Origin: Petaurus breviceps papuanus
Lineage: Eukaryota > Chordata > Mammalia > Diprotodontia > Petauridae
Direction of reading: 5' to 3'
Assembly (NCBI GenBank): GCA_028583685.1
Contig: JAMXIF010000045.1
Location: 5,349,142-5,413,141 of the forward strand
DNA: 64,000 nucleotides
Shown: positions 11,715 through 23,371 of the stretch, piece after piece
Layout: each line of letters begins with the position of its first letter
Numbering within the stretch: position 1 is the stretch's first letter
Program-made: the position numbers and the translations under genes
Notes under the pieces: generated by a model
What the model was told of the DNA's origin: nothing
Databases searched by the model: none
The model's input: only the letters and a program-made list of their open reading frames with translations

Positions 11715-12125
11715 AACTTTGTTCTCTTTTCAATTACTAACACCTTTCAATTATCCCATTTTTTCCATTCGCGCAGATTTCACCCTCTTTCACTTCTTAA
11801 CATTTCTGAACTAATTCCCTCCCCTGTTTCGTGTATCTCTCACTCAATCCATCTTTTTACCTAACTGCTGCATCTATATTCCTAACACAAAAACCTAAAA
11901 ACATAACACCACAGGTCCAATTAAGCTATTCTCAAAATTTCTTAAAGGTTTTCTTTGCTTGTAGGATACAATAGAAATTCTTCATCACAAAATGCAAACC
12001 TCATCATAATCTGGTTCACTTTCTATTTTTATTTTACATCACTCCTTTTCCTGGAGTCCTTATGCTGGTTAAATTGCCCTTCTTGGCTGTTAGGTGTACT
12101 TCACATGCTGTGTCCTGCCTGCATT
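11715..12125 (+). repeat. L2 LINE 3' region, fragment
   Basis: 'tgcttgtaggatacaatagaaattct' and 'tcataatctggttcac' match the L2 block about 'tagaataaaatccaaactcct...catgatctggccc', followed by 'ttcacatgctgtgtcctgcctgca'. Diverged and AT-shifted; the first 200 bp match weakly. Confidence 0.5.
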
Positions 12126-12496
12126 TTTTTTTCATTTTCATTTTGATTTAGTGATATTAACTTCAATTTAACAAGGGCAATAAATTTAACAATTTATGTT
12201 GTTAATAAAGGGAAGATAAAAATCTTCCACATCCTATGACTTATGATAGTAAATGAATAACACCAGGAAGAATTTTAGTTATTTCAAGAGTGAATCTCAG
12301 GAGGAATAATAAATTTTCATGCATATTATTTTTAAGAAAGACTTACAAAAGACTTAAAAAATAAATTGAAATGTTATTTTTAATGAACTATTTTCTAATC
12401 TTAATACTGCCCTAACATCACTTTGCTTCCTTAAGTATTCTTAAGTACTTTCTTTTTCTTAACACTCTTCATTATATTAATTTCCAAATCTCTTGG

Positions 12497-12733
12497 CATT
12501 CAGTCACTTTCAAATGAATCTGACTGTTCATGACCCTGTTTAGGGTTTTCTTGACAAGGATGCTGAAGTGGCTTGTCATTTCCTACCCCAGCTCATTTTA
12601 CAAATACAATTAAGTGACTTTCCCAGGGTCACACAGTCAGCAAGTGTCTGAGACCAGATTTGAATGCAGGAAGATAAGTCTTCCTGACTCTAGGCCTAGC
12701 ACTCTTATCTACTGCTCCATCTAACTGCCCTCC
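12497..12733 (-). mobile_element. CORE-SINE with RTE/BovB-type tail
   Basis: On plus it reads tail to head: 'tcatgaccctgtttagggttttcttgacaaggatgctgaagtgg', 'cagctcattttac', 'aagtgactttcccagggtcacacagtcagcaagtgtctgaga', 'ttcctgactctagg' and 'ctactgctccatctaactgccc'. Near full length and diverged. Confidence 0.85.
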
Positions 12734-12756
12734 ATATCTGTATAATTTCCAATGTC

Positions 12757-13015
12757 CTAAGCTAGGTGGCAGAATGAGTGAATAGAGCACTGGATTTGGA
12801 GTTAGAAAAACCTGATCTCAAATCCATTCCATACAGATATGAACTGCATGACTTGGTAAAAATCACTCAACCTCTTCCTTCCTCAGTTTCCTCCTCCATA
12901 AAATGGGGAGAATAATAGCACCTACTTCACAGAATTATTACAACGACAAATGAAATTAAGTGCTTCGCAAACTTTAAAGTGTTATATAAAAGCTAGGTAC
13001 AGTTATTATCTTCAT
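12757..13015 (+). mobile_element. CORE-SINE (MAR/MIR-like), full-length type
   Basis: 'agctaggtggcagaatgagtgaatagagcactgga' head, 'cctgatctcaaatcc' box, 'cctcagtttcctcctccataaaatgggga' and the tail 'aagtgcttcgcaaactttaaagtgttatataaaagctaggta'. It is followed at 13040-13085 by another repeat-tail-like piece ('aagtatttattaagcccttacaatgtgcc'). Confidence 0.8.
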
Positions 13016-13089
13016 TGTTCCTTGTCAAATCCATGAATTAGCGAATTAAAAAGTATTTATTAAGCCCTTACAATGTGCCAAATATTGTT

Positions 13090-14265
13090 CTTTTTTATTT
13101 TTAATTTATTTTTAGTTTTCAACATTCATTTCCACAAGATTTTGAGTTACAAATTTTCTCCACATCTTTCCCCTACTCCCAACCCAAAATAGCGAGCCTC
13201 CTGAATACCCCCTCCTCTAATCTGCTCTCTCTTTTATCCTCCCTGATGCAACCTCTAACTTTCTAGTAGAGCAAGATGGATTTCTATACCCCAGTGTCTG
13301 TATACCTTGTTTCCCAGTTACCAGTAACAAAACAGTTTTTTTTTAACATTTGTTTTTAAAACTTTTATTTCCAGTATCTTTACCTTCTTCCCTCCTCACC
13401 CACCCCTGTTAGGAAGATAAGAAATTCAATATATGTTGTACATGTGTAGTTATGCAAAACATTTCCATAGTAGTTATATTATGAAAGACTAAGTATATTT
13501 CGCTCCATCCTAACCTGCCCCCCACTTACTCTATTTTCTACTTTGAATCTGTTCCTTTTCAAAAGTGTTTGTTTCTAATTACCCTCTACCCCTACCTGCC
13601 CTCCCTTTTATCATCCTCCCTCTTATCCCCTTCCCCCTTACTTACCTGAAGCGTAGGATACCCAAATGAGAGTGTATGTTATTCCCTCCTTAAGCCAAAT
13701 TCAATGAGAGTAAGGTGGACCCATTCCCTTTCATCTTCCTGTTCTTCCTTCCACTGAAAGAATTTTTTCTTGCCTCTTTTATATGAGATAATTTACCCTA
13801 TTGTATCTCTCTCTATCTCCTTCTCCCATACATTCCTCTCTCACCTCTTAATTTTAGTTTTAGATATCATCTTTTCCTATTCAAATGATCCTGTACCCTC
13901 TGTCGATGTATACATATACACATATATACACACACATATGTATTTATATACACATACACCCTCCTACACCAACATATATATTTATGCATATATACATATA
14001 AACTTATGTACATATACATGCATACTATATATATATACACACAAATATATATGCACACATATATTCCCTTCAACTACCCTCATACTGAGAAAAGTCTCAT
14101 GAGTTACAATTATCATTTTTCCATGTAGGAATATAAATAGTTCAACTTTAATGAGGTCCTTATAATTTTTTTTCCTGTTAACCTTCTCATTATTCTCTTG
14201 CTTCTTGTATTTGGGAATCAAATTTTCTGTTCAGCTCTGGTTTTTTTCATCAAGAATGCTTGAAA
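13090..14265 (-). mobile_element. HAL1-like element copy A, 3' segment
   Basis: Read on minus, this is the last part of ORF1 plus the whole ~1-kb 3' UTR seen in the full-length copies at 27.9-30.7 kb and 47.4-50.2 kb, ending in the A-rich terminus near 13090. On the minus strand it begins at the ORF1 stretch 'tttcaagcattcttgatg'. The adjacent segment on the other strand ends at exactly this stretch, so I read the two as one insertion with a 5' inversion. The TA/CA-rich part (13905-14070) is a normal component of this 3' UTR. Confidence 0.8.
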
Positions 14266-14271
14266 GAGAAT

Positions 14272-16002
14272 GGGCAGAGCCAAGATGGTGGAGTAGAAAC
14301 AGGACTTCTCCACGGCTCCAGCTTCCACCTCCTCCAATACATGCAAAAATGACTCTAAACAAACTTTAGAGCTACAGAACCCACAAAGTGACAGAGAGAA
14401 ACAAATCTCCTTTTGAAGGCAACCTGGCAGGCCAGCAGGAAAGAACTATTACACAGAGCTGGGAGCAGAGCTGTGCCCCTCATGACATATGCAATTTTGG
14501 CTCCAGGACAGCCCTGACTAGCAGGGGCTGGAGCAGACTTCAAGAGAGTGAAGCACCAGCAGCTGTGGCAGTTTCCAGACTTCTCAACCCATAAACGCCA
14601 AAGACAAAGTAAAAGGTCAGTGTTGAAATCTATTGGAACAGGAGTGGATGGGGGTATATCCTCTTGCACCTGCCTCCAAGGGAAGAAGCAGTATGGTGGC
14701 AGCTGCACCACATGGATGCCTCAGGAGCTCCTGGCCTTCAGACTGTAAGAGGAGCAAGTGACCATCCAGAGAGGAATTGCTCTTGCTTTGACCTGCTTGG
14801 ATCTGGATCATGGCCTTGGGTGGAGGTTCTGGGGTGTGTGGCCTGGTGGCAGAGCCTGTGCTCTGAGAGGGTGCCCTCCTAATTGCTCCAGCTGCTGCAA
14901 AAACCCCAGCAATTTGGGACAAAGCGGTCTCCATTCTGAAAGCAGAGTTGTACCATGAAAAAGAGGTCAAAAGTCAAGTAATTTACTGGCAACATGAGAA
15001 AGCAGAAGAAATGCAAACCTACAATAGATTCCTTTTTCAGGGACAAAAAGGATCGAAGCATAGAATGGGAGGAAGACAACAAATTCAGAACTCCTGCATC
15101 AAAAGCTCCCAAGAAACATATGGATTGGTTACAAGCCATGGAGGAGTTCAAGAAGGATTTTGAAAGCCAAGTAAGATAAGTAGGGAAAAATGGGGGAGAG
15201 AAATCAAAATGATGCAAGAAAAGCAAGTCAACAGCCTGACTGAAAAAAATAACATCTTATAAATAGACTAACTCAAATGGCAAAAGAGGCTCAAAAAGCC
15301 AATGAGGAGAAGAATGCCTTAAAAAGTTGAATATGACAGATCGAAAAGGAATTTCAAAAACTCACTGAAGAGAATAATTCCTTCTAAATTAGATTGGAGC
15401 AAATTGAAGCTAATGACTTTATAAGAAATCAAGATGGTATAAAAGAGATCCAAACAAATTAAAGACTAGAAGGCAGTGTGAAATATCTCATTGGAAAAAC
15501 TACTGACCTGGAAAATAGATCCAGGAGAGATAATTTAAAAATTATTGGACTACCTGAAAGCCATGATCAAAAAAACAGCCTAGATGCCATCTTTCAAGAA
15601 ATTATCAAGCAAAATTGCACTGATATTATAGGACCAGAGGGCAAAATAGAAATCAAAAGAATTGATTGATTGCCTCTTGAAAAAGATCACAAAAAGAAAA
15701 CTCCTAGGAATATCATAGCCAAAATCCAGAGTTCCCAGGTCAAGGAGAAAATATTACAAGCAGTCAGGAAGAAACAATTTGAGTATTGTGGAAATACAAT
15801 CAGGGTAACACAAGACCTAGCAGCTTCTACATTAAGGGATCAATAGGCTTGGAATATGATATTTTGGAGGTCAAAGTTAGGATTAAACCCAAGAATCACC
15901 TACCCAGCAAAACTGAATATAATGCTTCAGGGGAAAATATGGTCATTCAATGAAACAGAGAATTTTCAAGCATTCTTGATGAAAAAAAAAAAAAACAGAG
16001 CT
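14272..16002 (+). mobile_element. HAL1-like element copy A, inverted 5' segment
   Basis: Starts with the element's 5' terminus 'GGGCAGAGCCAAGATGGTGG', followed by a GC-rich 5' UTR of about 700 bp and ORF1 from 14994. It stops within ORF1 at 'tttcaagcattcttgatg' plus an expanded A run and 'cagagctg'. About 35 nt around this point are shared with the 3' segment at 14230-14265. Relative to that segment it is inverted, the usual result of twin priming in L1-type retrotransposition. Confidence 0.8.
14994..15990 (+). pseudogene. L1-type ORF1 remnant (HAL1 copy A)
   Basis: Starts at ATG 14994 with MRKQKKCKPTIDSFFRDKKD, matching the start of ORF1 in the 27.9-30.7 kb copy. The open frame closes at 15179 and coding similarity continues in other frames: an RRM-type segment ENRSRRDNLKIIGLPESHD (15478-15669) and a C-terminal segment PRITYPAKLNIMLQGKIWSF (from 15856). 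The last two are the RNA-binding and C-terminal domains of L1 ORF1p. At least three frame changes or stops; not functional. Confidence 0.85.
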
Positions 16003-16739
16003 GGGGGGGGGGCGGAGCCCAGATGGTGGAGTAGAAAGAGGACTTTCTCGTGGCTCCAGCTTTCACCTCCCCAACACATGAAAAAATAACTCCAAACAAA
16101 CTTTAGAGCTACAGAACCCACAAAGTGATGGAGAGAAACAAATTTCCAACTGATGGAAGCCCAGAAGGCCAGCAGGAAGGGTCCATAGCAATGTGCTAGG
16201 AGCCCAGCTCAGTCACACCTGAGCTTATTGAGTCATGGTTTTAGCCTCATGGTGGCCAGACCAGCAGCAGTAGCTGGAGCAAACTTCAGGAGAGTAAATC
16301 ACCAGCAGCTGTAATGGGTTCCCAGACTTCTCCACCCATAAATGCCAAAGACAGTAAAATGTCAGTGTGGAACTTTGTTGGGAACAAGGAGGGGTCGTGG
16401 TCCAGCTCCTGCCCCCAGTGCAAGAAGCAGAGCAGGCACAGTGGCTGTAGGCACTGCTGCATGGCTGCTTCCAGTGCTCCTGGCCTGCAGATTGTAGGGG
16501 GACCAAGCAAACATTCAAAGTGTGGGTACCTTTACTTTGAACTGCTTGGATCCGGATCCTAGTCTTGTGTGGTGGTCCTGGGGTGTGTGACCAGTAAGCC
16601 AGAATGTGTGGGGATTGATAGAGAGGGCACCACCTAATAGCTCAGTCAGCTGCAAAAAAGCCAGCAATTTGGGACATAGCTCTCGCCATTATGGAAGCAG
16701 AGTTCTACTGTGGCAAAGAGCTCAAAAGCCAAGTAATTG

Positions 16740-17700
16740 GTTACTACTATAAGCAAGCAACAGAAGCACAAACAAATAATAGAATCCTTTCTGTAGAACA
16801 AAAAGCATCAAGGCATGAAGCAGGAGGAAGACAATGAAGTCAGAACTCCTGCATCAGAAGCCTCCAAGAAAAATATGAACTGTTACAGGCCATGGAGGAC
16901 CTCAAGAAGGATTTTGAACATCAAGTAAAAGAAGTGGCAGAAAAATTGGGAAGAGAAATGAGAATGATGCAAGAAAATCATGAAAAGCAAGTCAACAGGC
17001 TGCTAAAGGAGAGCCAAAAATACAATGAAGAAAATAACACCTTAAAAAATGGACTAACTCAAATGGCAAATGAGTCCCAAAAGGCCAGAGGAGAAGAATG
17101 CTTTAACAAGCTGAATATGCCAGATGGAAAAAGAATTTCAAAAAGCCACTGAAGAGACTAACTGCTTCAAAATTAGATTGGAGCAATTGGAAGCTAATGA
17201 TTTTATGAGAGTTCAAGACACTATAAAACAGATCCAAACAAATGAAAAAATTAGAAGGCAATGTGAAATATTTTATTGGTAAAACTACTAAACTGGAAAA
17301 TAGTGCCAGGAGAAATAATTCAAAAAATATTGATCTATGATCAAAAAGAGTCTAGACACCAACTTTCAAAGAATTATTAAGCAAAATTGCCCTTATATTT
17401 TAGAAGCAGGGGGCAAAGTAGAAATTGAAAGAATTCACCGCTAACCTCTTGAAAAAGATCCCAAAGAGAAAACTCCTGTGAATATTATACCCAAATTCCA
17501 GAGTTCCAAGGTCAAGGAGAGAATAATGCAAGCAATAAGGAAGAAACAATTTGAGTATTGTGGAAACACAATTAGGATAACACAAGGCTTAGCAACTTCT
17601 ACATTAAGGGATTGAAGGGCTTGGAATATGATATTCCAGAGGTCAAAGTAGTTAGGATAAAGCTGAGTCACCTACCCAGCAAAACTGAATATAATGCCAC
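16740..17700 (+). pseudogene. L1-type ORF1 remnant (HAL1 copy B)
   Basis: The longest open part (16892-17152) encodes a Glu/Lys-rich coiled-coil stretch (EDLKKDFEHQVKEVAEKLGR, then QENHEKQVNRLL) typical of the L1 ORF1p N-terminal half. The RRM and C-terminal parts follow at 17250-17700 at DNA level but are broken by stops and frame shifts. The original start codon region near 16760 is damaged. Confidence 0.75.
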
Positions 17701-17726
17701 AAGGGAAAATATGGTTATTTATTCTT

Positions 17727-17886
17727 TTTTTTCTTTTTTTTAAGCAATCAGGGTTAAGTAACTTGCTCAAGGTTACACGGCCAGTTATTTCTGGGTGTGG
17801 TGCTAAGTATCTGAGCCTGGATTCGATCTCCAGGTCATGCTGACACTGGAGGCGGTGCTCTTACTTGCTGAGCCACCTGGCTGCCC
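17727..17886 (-). mobile_element. tRNA-derived SINE nested in HAL1 copy B
   Basis: On minus: head 'gggcagccaggtggctcagcaag' with an A-box-like core, B-box-like 'gatcgaatcc', CORE-like 'gtaaccttgagcaagttacttaa' and an A-rich tail (T run at 17725-17743 on plus). It is flanked by 17-bp duplications at 17710-17726 and 17887-17903 with one mismatch, which proves insertion into the HAL1. Confidence 0.9.
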
Positions 17887-18103
17887 TATGGTTATTCATT
17901 CTTGATGAAAGAACCTGAGCTTAACATAACATTTGACTTTCAAATACAAGAAGAAAGAGAAGCATGAGAAGGTAAACAGGAAAAAGAAATCATAAGGAAC
18001 TTATTACAGTTGAACTATTTACATTTCTACATGGAAAAACTGTAATTGTACCTCTTAAGACTTTTCTCAGTATGACAATAGCTGAAGGGAATATATACTA
18101 CTT

Positions 18104-19957
18104 CAAAGCAATGGCAATTTCCTTAGAGGGATTGTAAGAAGAATACATATATACACATATACATGTATATATACACATACACACATATACATAAACATGT
18201 ACATACACACATGCATGTGTGTATATGTTTATCTGTGTATACACACTTTTCCTCATAAACCTGGAGTACATTTTTTCAAGAAATACATACAGCATCAGTA
18301 AAAACATTGAACACACATATAGAAAATACTAGGAAGAGGTATATACATAAGGTATTTACAACCAGAACTCAGGTAGCTTCCATTTCAAGTACCTCAGCCT
18401 CTGATTTTCTTTTCCTAGTGGTGGAATTCTTATGCTACTCCACTAAGGTGCAACATCTCTACTGGATAGGTTGCTCAGTTTTCCTTCCTTGGCCTCTTTC
18501 TCTTCATAGTTCATCTGTGGACTAGTATCTCTTCAAAATTAATTTTCCTTATCCTCTTTGAAATGGTCTTCTATCTTAAGTCACTTGGCCTGTTCCCTTT
18601 TGAGTGTGTTATATCCTAATAGGTAAATACGTAAATGAATAGTTATCATATATGAAACCATGCTCAGTGGGGGTCGGGGGGGGGCTGAGATATTCCTTTC
18701 CTCCATGAGATGAGGAATGATTCTCTCTCAACAGCTGAGGTCTTCCTCCCTAGCTGCTGTAGTTTGTTAGTTTTTTTTGTTTCTTTTGTTTTGTTTGTGG
18801 TTGCTGTTCTTGTTTTCCTACCTTGACTATTTCTTAGACAGTGTAACTTTTCTTTGCAATGCGCCACCATGCATATGGCCAATCCCTTCACCTGTCAAAG
18901 GCTGGTAGATCTCTAACTCTCTCAAACATAATTGAAAAACTGCATGAAGTAAAATGGTAACAGACTGTATTGATACATTTTTTTTGCATGCTATTTAAGA
19001 TCTTGTGACCTCTTTTTCCTGTTACTTTCCCTTTTCGTTCTGTAGTCTTATCATCTCATAGGGTTGGGGGGAATCAGTTGATCATAGGTTTAATGATTAA
19101 CTCATCACTATCCATTCCTGCATATACCACATATAGTCAATAAAATATGCCTCTCTCACTTAACGTTATTTTCAGTTTACTTGTGTAAGATGCTAGGAAA
19201 AGTTTGACTAAGTCGAGAAGAGAAATGTGGCTACAATTGGACTTTGTTCATCTGTACTTTCATTTAGCAAGCATTTGTTAACTGGTACTGATGTATATAA
19301 TGAATTGAACTTAGCAATGAAGAAAGTCTGAAAATAATATTCAGTCTCTTCTCAAGGTGCAAGTAGGTGACAAGATACATACAATGATAAATCAAATATG
19401 ATTTAAATGTAATTTGATTTGATTAGATCTAAAGAATTATAAGATCAGAGGAGAGAAAGGAAGCAACATGTGAGCTATGCATCAAAGGGTAGTCCCCAGG
19501 TAACAGAGTTAGCTCCACATTTAATCACTGATTGGTACCACCACCCTCCATGTATGGGGAAGTTCTTTTATACCCACTAACTCTTTTGCTCAGATTACTT
19601 TAGGCAGCAAATGTAAGACCCTCCTGATCATAACATCTTTAGAAAATTTCTACTCCAGGCTGATTTATTGCCCCCAAAGTACCTTTCTAATTTAGTCCCT
19701 GTAAATGTGCCTGTCAAAAACAATCAGACACAAAGACAGATATCCAAAGGACTGGACTTTCAAGTTGGGCATGCATCTGGCCATTTTCTCACACCACCAC
19801 CAGTACCTAGAGCTGTGAGACTGAAGGGATGGGTAACTGCATACTAACATATCTGTGAGTAGTAAAAAGACTATCTCATGTTTCTTTGAGCATTAGTGTT
19901 CCTTACTTCACATATGATTTCTTCAGAGTAAGATGGAAATAGATACTTTCTGGAAGT
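18104..19957. other. Mostly unique; TA/CA-rich tract at 18142-18240
   Basis: Imperfect (TACACA)n/(TATG)n at 18142-18240. The rest is AT-rich and unrecognised. A short frame at 18307-18525 (72 codons) has a hydrophobic end but no recognisable domain. A repeat-tail-like piece occurs near 19262-19300. Confidence 0.5.
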
Positions 19958-20061
19958 CATTAATTTGAATTATATTATGTGACAAGTACCATAACTATTG
20001 TCCAATAACCCTTCAAAGAAAAAGCTACTCACTTTAGTGAAGTGGGGCCAAAGATAATATG
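19958..20061 (+). repeat. Unclassified repeat, copy 2 (partner at 11116-11219)
   Basis: Same length and orientation as the copy at 11.1 kb. Flanking sequence is unrelated, which fits a dispersed element fragment better than a larger segmental duplication. Confidence 0.75.
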
Positions 20062-22117
20062 GAAATCTAGAAGTCAATACAGTTATAGCAAAACACAGGA
20101 AGAAAGAACAAGGTTTAGGAAGTAGAATATTTTTAAACTATATGTACATAATGTTTTTGTAATCTAGTTTGGCCAGACCAGAGAATATATGCCAGAGAGA
20201 CATGCAGGATTAGGTTACAAAGAAATCTTAGAGACAGATTTCGAAAAGTTTTCAATGCCATACTAAATTGGATTTTTATTTGATAGGACCTTGCACCAAT
20301 CTGGCAGCATTTGTAAATGGATTGAAGAGAAAAGAGATTGGCAGTGGAAAGATATGTCAGTGGGCTTAATAATACTAGTAATCCCATCATGATCACAATC
20401 AGAGAAGCAAAGCCTTTAAGAAATTTTATCTATTTATTTTTTTTGTTTTGTTCTGCAAGGTAGGAGGAAGATGACAGCAACTACTGCCAGGATTTCTAAT
20501 ATGGATGCTAGCTTCTCACTGACTTTGATTTGACTTGTATATAACACTTCAACTCAATATTAGATGTCTACTACTGCTAGTCACTATGCCAGGGGGAAGG
20601 AATTCAAAGACAAAAAAAAAATGAACAGTCCTTGCCCAAGGATTTTTTTTCTACTGCAAGGAAGTTACATTTTGACCTATACTCCAATGAAAATGTATTT
20701 GAAGTAAATAAAAAATGCAGGGTATTGACAGTATGAAAGAACTCCTTTTGTGCACTATTGTACATAAGATGGCTTGTAAAGGGAACAATAGTATATAAGC
20801 ACCAGAAATGAAGGAGCAAAATAAGAAACCACACCGATGTGGGTTCACTGGGGAAGGGGACTCTTTATTAAGACTTCTTTCACTAATGAAGATTTCTGTC
20901 TCATTACTATTTATAGTCTCAAAGAGGATCCTAGATCACTGAGAAATTAAGTGGCTTGCCCAGGTGCCACAGCTGTCTTCTGGGAAAAGCATTACTTTTA
21001 ATTCAGATTAATTCAATTATAGACCAATGCTCAATACACAACTCAAGGCTACATCTCATTTTGCAATCTAGTGTAATCCCTGCCACAAAATCCATTGATA
21101 TAGGAATGTATTCTTACTGGTGGAGAGGAATGTCCTGCCCTGTTGGAGGGGGAGGGCAGAGGTGGTAAGAGGCCCCTTTGAGCCTCCCTTGGGGCTAATT
21201 CAGGGACAATGTCCTCTGGAATTCTTCAAACACCAGTTGATTTTGACACTCTTGTCTTCCACTTTTAAGAGGGAAGTAGGAAGAGGCTCAACTTACTTCA
21301 AGTTGGTGAAGGAAGAATACGGGAAGACGTGAGAGGAGTAGGAAATCTCACTCATGACCCTTGCCCACCTTGCTATTTAAGGGATTCATGGAGTTTTTTC
21401 CTTAAGTGAGATCCAGAATGCTCTTTCTTAGTTAAGATGAGTTATCTCACTCTCCCAATATGAGAGCTTCTTCATCCTGTATAAATTCTTCTTTGTATAC
21501 CTTTTTCTGATTTCTATTTTTTACTATCTGGATAAATGGCTTCTTTGCTATTTCCAAGTGTATTCTTTGTGGAATTGATATTAGATGGGAAATGAGTCAA
21601 GTCATTGATATAGAGTTTGAGGTTCCCCTTTGCCTCCAAAAATTGGTAGAGCAACCAGAAGGTACATGAAGCCCAATCATATCCCCTAGACTGACAATAT
21701 TTAAGGGAGCAAATAAATGTCCTTCTATCCCCAACCTCTTGTTCTGCAGCATTTAGCATATGCCTGGTAGGAATGAAAGTCTCCTTTGGAGAAGGGGGGG
21801 GGTGGATTTGAAATCTCTCTTCTGCCTCTCTTAGGACCACACAAGGACAGAGTCCTTGTCACACTTGATCTCCATCTCTACATGTGAGGCTCTCCTTTCC
21901 TTACATTAACATTAAATTTGTGATAATAAGATCAATTTTCTTCATCAGTAAGCAAGAAAGACTTTCTTCCATACAGTAATGATATGGGATGGAATTCTTC
22001 CTTTTTTCTTTCCTTTTCTTTCTGTCTTTTTTTTTTGGCTTCTTGTAAAGAGCTATTCCCTTTTTGGAGTGGATCTGTGCTGTCTAATATAATCATGAAT
22101 TAATAAATGATTTTGTT
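20062..22117. other. No recognised gene; minor repeat scraps
   Basis: AT-rich sequence. A small MIR-like scrap ('gaaattaagtggcttgcccaggtgccacagctg') lies at 20940-20975, and another repeat-tail-like piece at 20540-20640. Short frames on both strands (for example 108 codons minus at 21514-21840) show no domain or coding signature. Confidence 0.45.
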
Positions 22118-22266
22118 TTTGCTTTTTTTGGAGGGGGGAAGGTAGGGCAATTGGGGTTAAATGGCATGTCCAAGGTCACATGGCTAGTTTTTGTGTTGTC
22201 TGAGGCCACATATGAACTCAGGTCCTCCTGACTCTAGGGCCAGTGACTATTCACTGTGCAACCTAG
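22118..22266 (-). mobile_element. tRNA-derived marsupial SINE, split by an LTR
   Basis: On plus it reads 'caattggggttaaatggcatgtccaaggtcacatggctag', 'tgaactcaggtcctcctgactctagggcc' and 'cactgtgcaacctag', the reverse of the WSINE/MAR-like SINE at 5.0 kb. The last bases of the head, CCACCC, are found at 22755-22760, after the inserted LTR and its duplicated CCTAG. Confidence 0.85.
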
Positions 22267-22749
22267 TGTAAGGGTTATGGGATTTAAAGATCTCCCATGC
22301 CCCATGGACGTGCTGACATAGCAGAGCAAGAGAAAGTGAAAAGCCGAGCTAACGGTCCTGCGGTTGGCAGTTGGTGGCGGTTGCCTTTTTTTTTTTTTTT
22401 TGAGTTGGGACTCCTGCTGAGGACTGCCAGGGGCCGGAGCTGCTGGGAGCGCTCTTCCAGGACGCTGGGTGGTTGCTGTGAGTGGGGAGAGGAGGACCTT
22501 TGCCTGAGGTAGCCTGTTCTGTTTTAAAGGCTTGAAAATGTGGGTGCTTTCTACTTTATCTACCTGTGCCAATATCATAACTACTCTGATGGCTTTCACT
22601 TTCTGGTTTTGGGACTCAGTCTTTTGGTATCTTAATAAATTTTCTAGTTTATTTCCCCAAATGGTAAACCTGACGTATTTTGTGATGGATAATTATATCA
22701 GCATATTTGTAATCTCTATAGGCATTGTGAATATGGCATTGCTGATACA
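22267..22749 (+). mobile_element. Solo retroviral LTR (ERV fossil), nested in a SINE
   Basis: A 483-bp unit beginning TGTAAGGG and ending GATACA, flanked on both sides by the 5-bp duplication CCTAG (22262-22266 and 22750-22754). It has a GC-rich middle and a polyadenylation signal AATAAA at 22634-22639, with about 110 bp after it, as in an R-U5 end. No internal retroviral region accompanies it, so it is a solo LTR fossil left by recombination. Family not assigned. It is younger than the SINE it splits. Confidence 0.8.
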
Positions 22750-23371
22750 CCTAGCCACCCTAGCAAAGGAAATTTTAAAAACCATGGAACATGAATATAT
22801 TTTAACAGCCTTCATTAAATTATTTTAATTTTTACATTTAACAATTCATGACATTACTTTGTATTGTCTTGAGTTAAATATAATTTTCAAATTTCTATGA
22901 AGTATTTCTGAATTTACAATGTGTTTAAGATTATTTAATGCAATATATCTATTTCAATTTCATTTTACATGAATAGAGAGAAATGAAAGGATAAGAAAAT
23001 TATCTATTTATATGTACATGTGTCCCAGTTATTTTATGTAGTTATTATCATATAGTTTATAAAATATAGCTTATAAGTTATAAGTTTATATAAGTTAATA
23101 TAGTTTATAAATTATATACGTTTACATTATATAGTTATGTAGTATATATATATATTTATTATATAGAATTATTTATGATCATCCTTTTACTTTCACTTGT
23201 TTTTATTTTAAATACAGCCTGTAAAGGATATAACAGAAGGTGCTTGTAGACAGTTTCAAGTAACATTATACGTGACTTGGTGTTCTCAATCAATTTGAAT
23301 AGTGACTTTATTTGATTTAATATTTCATATTATAAACATAGCATATGAACAGTGGATTGCATGTAAAATAA

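Larger units (their letters stand above)
16003..18103 (+). mobile_element. HAL1-like element copy B, 3' part missing
   Basis: Begins at a G-rich run and 'GGCGGAGCCCAGATGGTGG', so the 5' end is intact and abuts copy A directly. It holds the 5' UTR, a broken ORF1, and the first ~170 bp of 3' UTR up to 'gaagggaatatatac'. The remaining ~800 bp of 3' UTR is absent. A SINE with a 17-bp duplication interrupts it at 17727-17886. Confidence 0.8.

Noticed and set aside
13770-14221. Tyr/Ile/His-rich open frames on both strands
   Set aside because: They are translations of the TA/CA-rich part of a HAL1 3' UTR.
13090-18103. A multi-gene or CRISPR-like array suggested by repeated blocks
   Set aside because: The repeats are several hundred bases long, homologous to L1 ORF1 elements and dispersed, so they are retrotransposon copies.
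22290-22520. GC-rich stretch as a CpG-island promoter
   Set aside because: It is the central part of the solo LTR at 22267-22749 and no gene follows.
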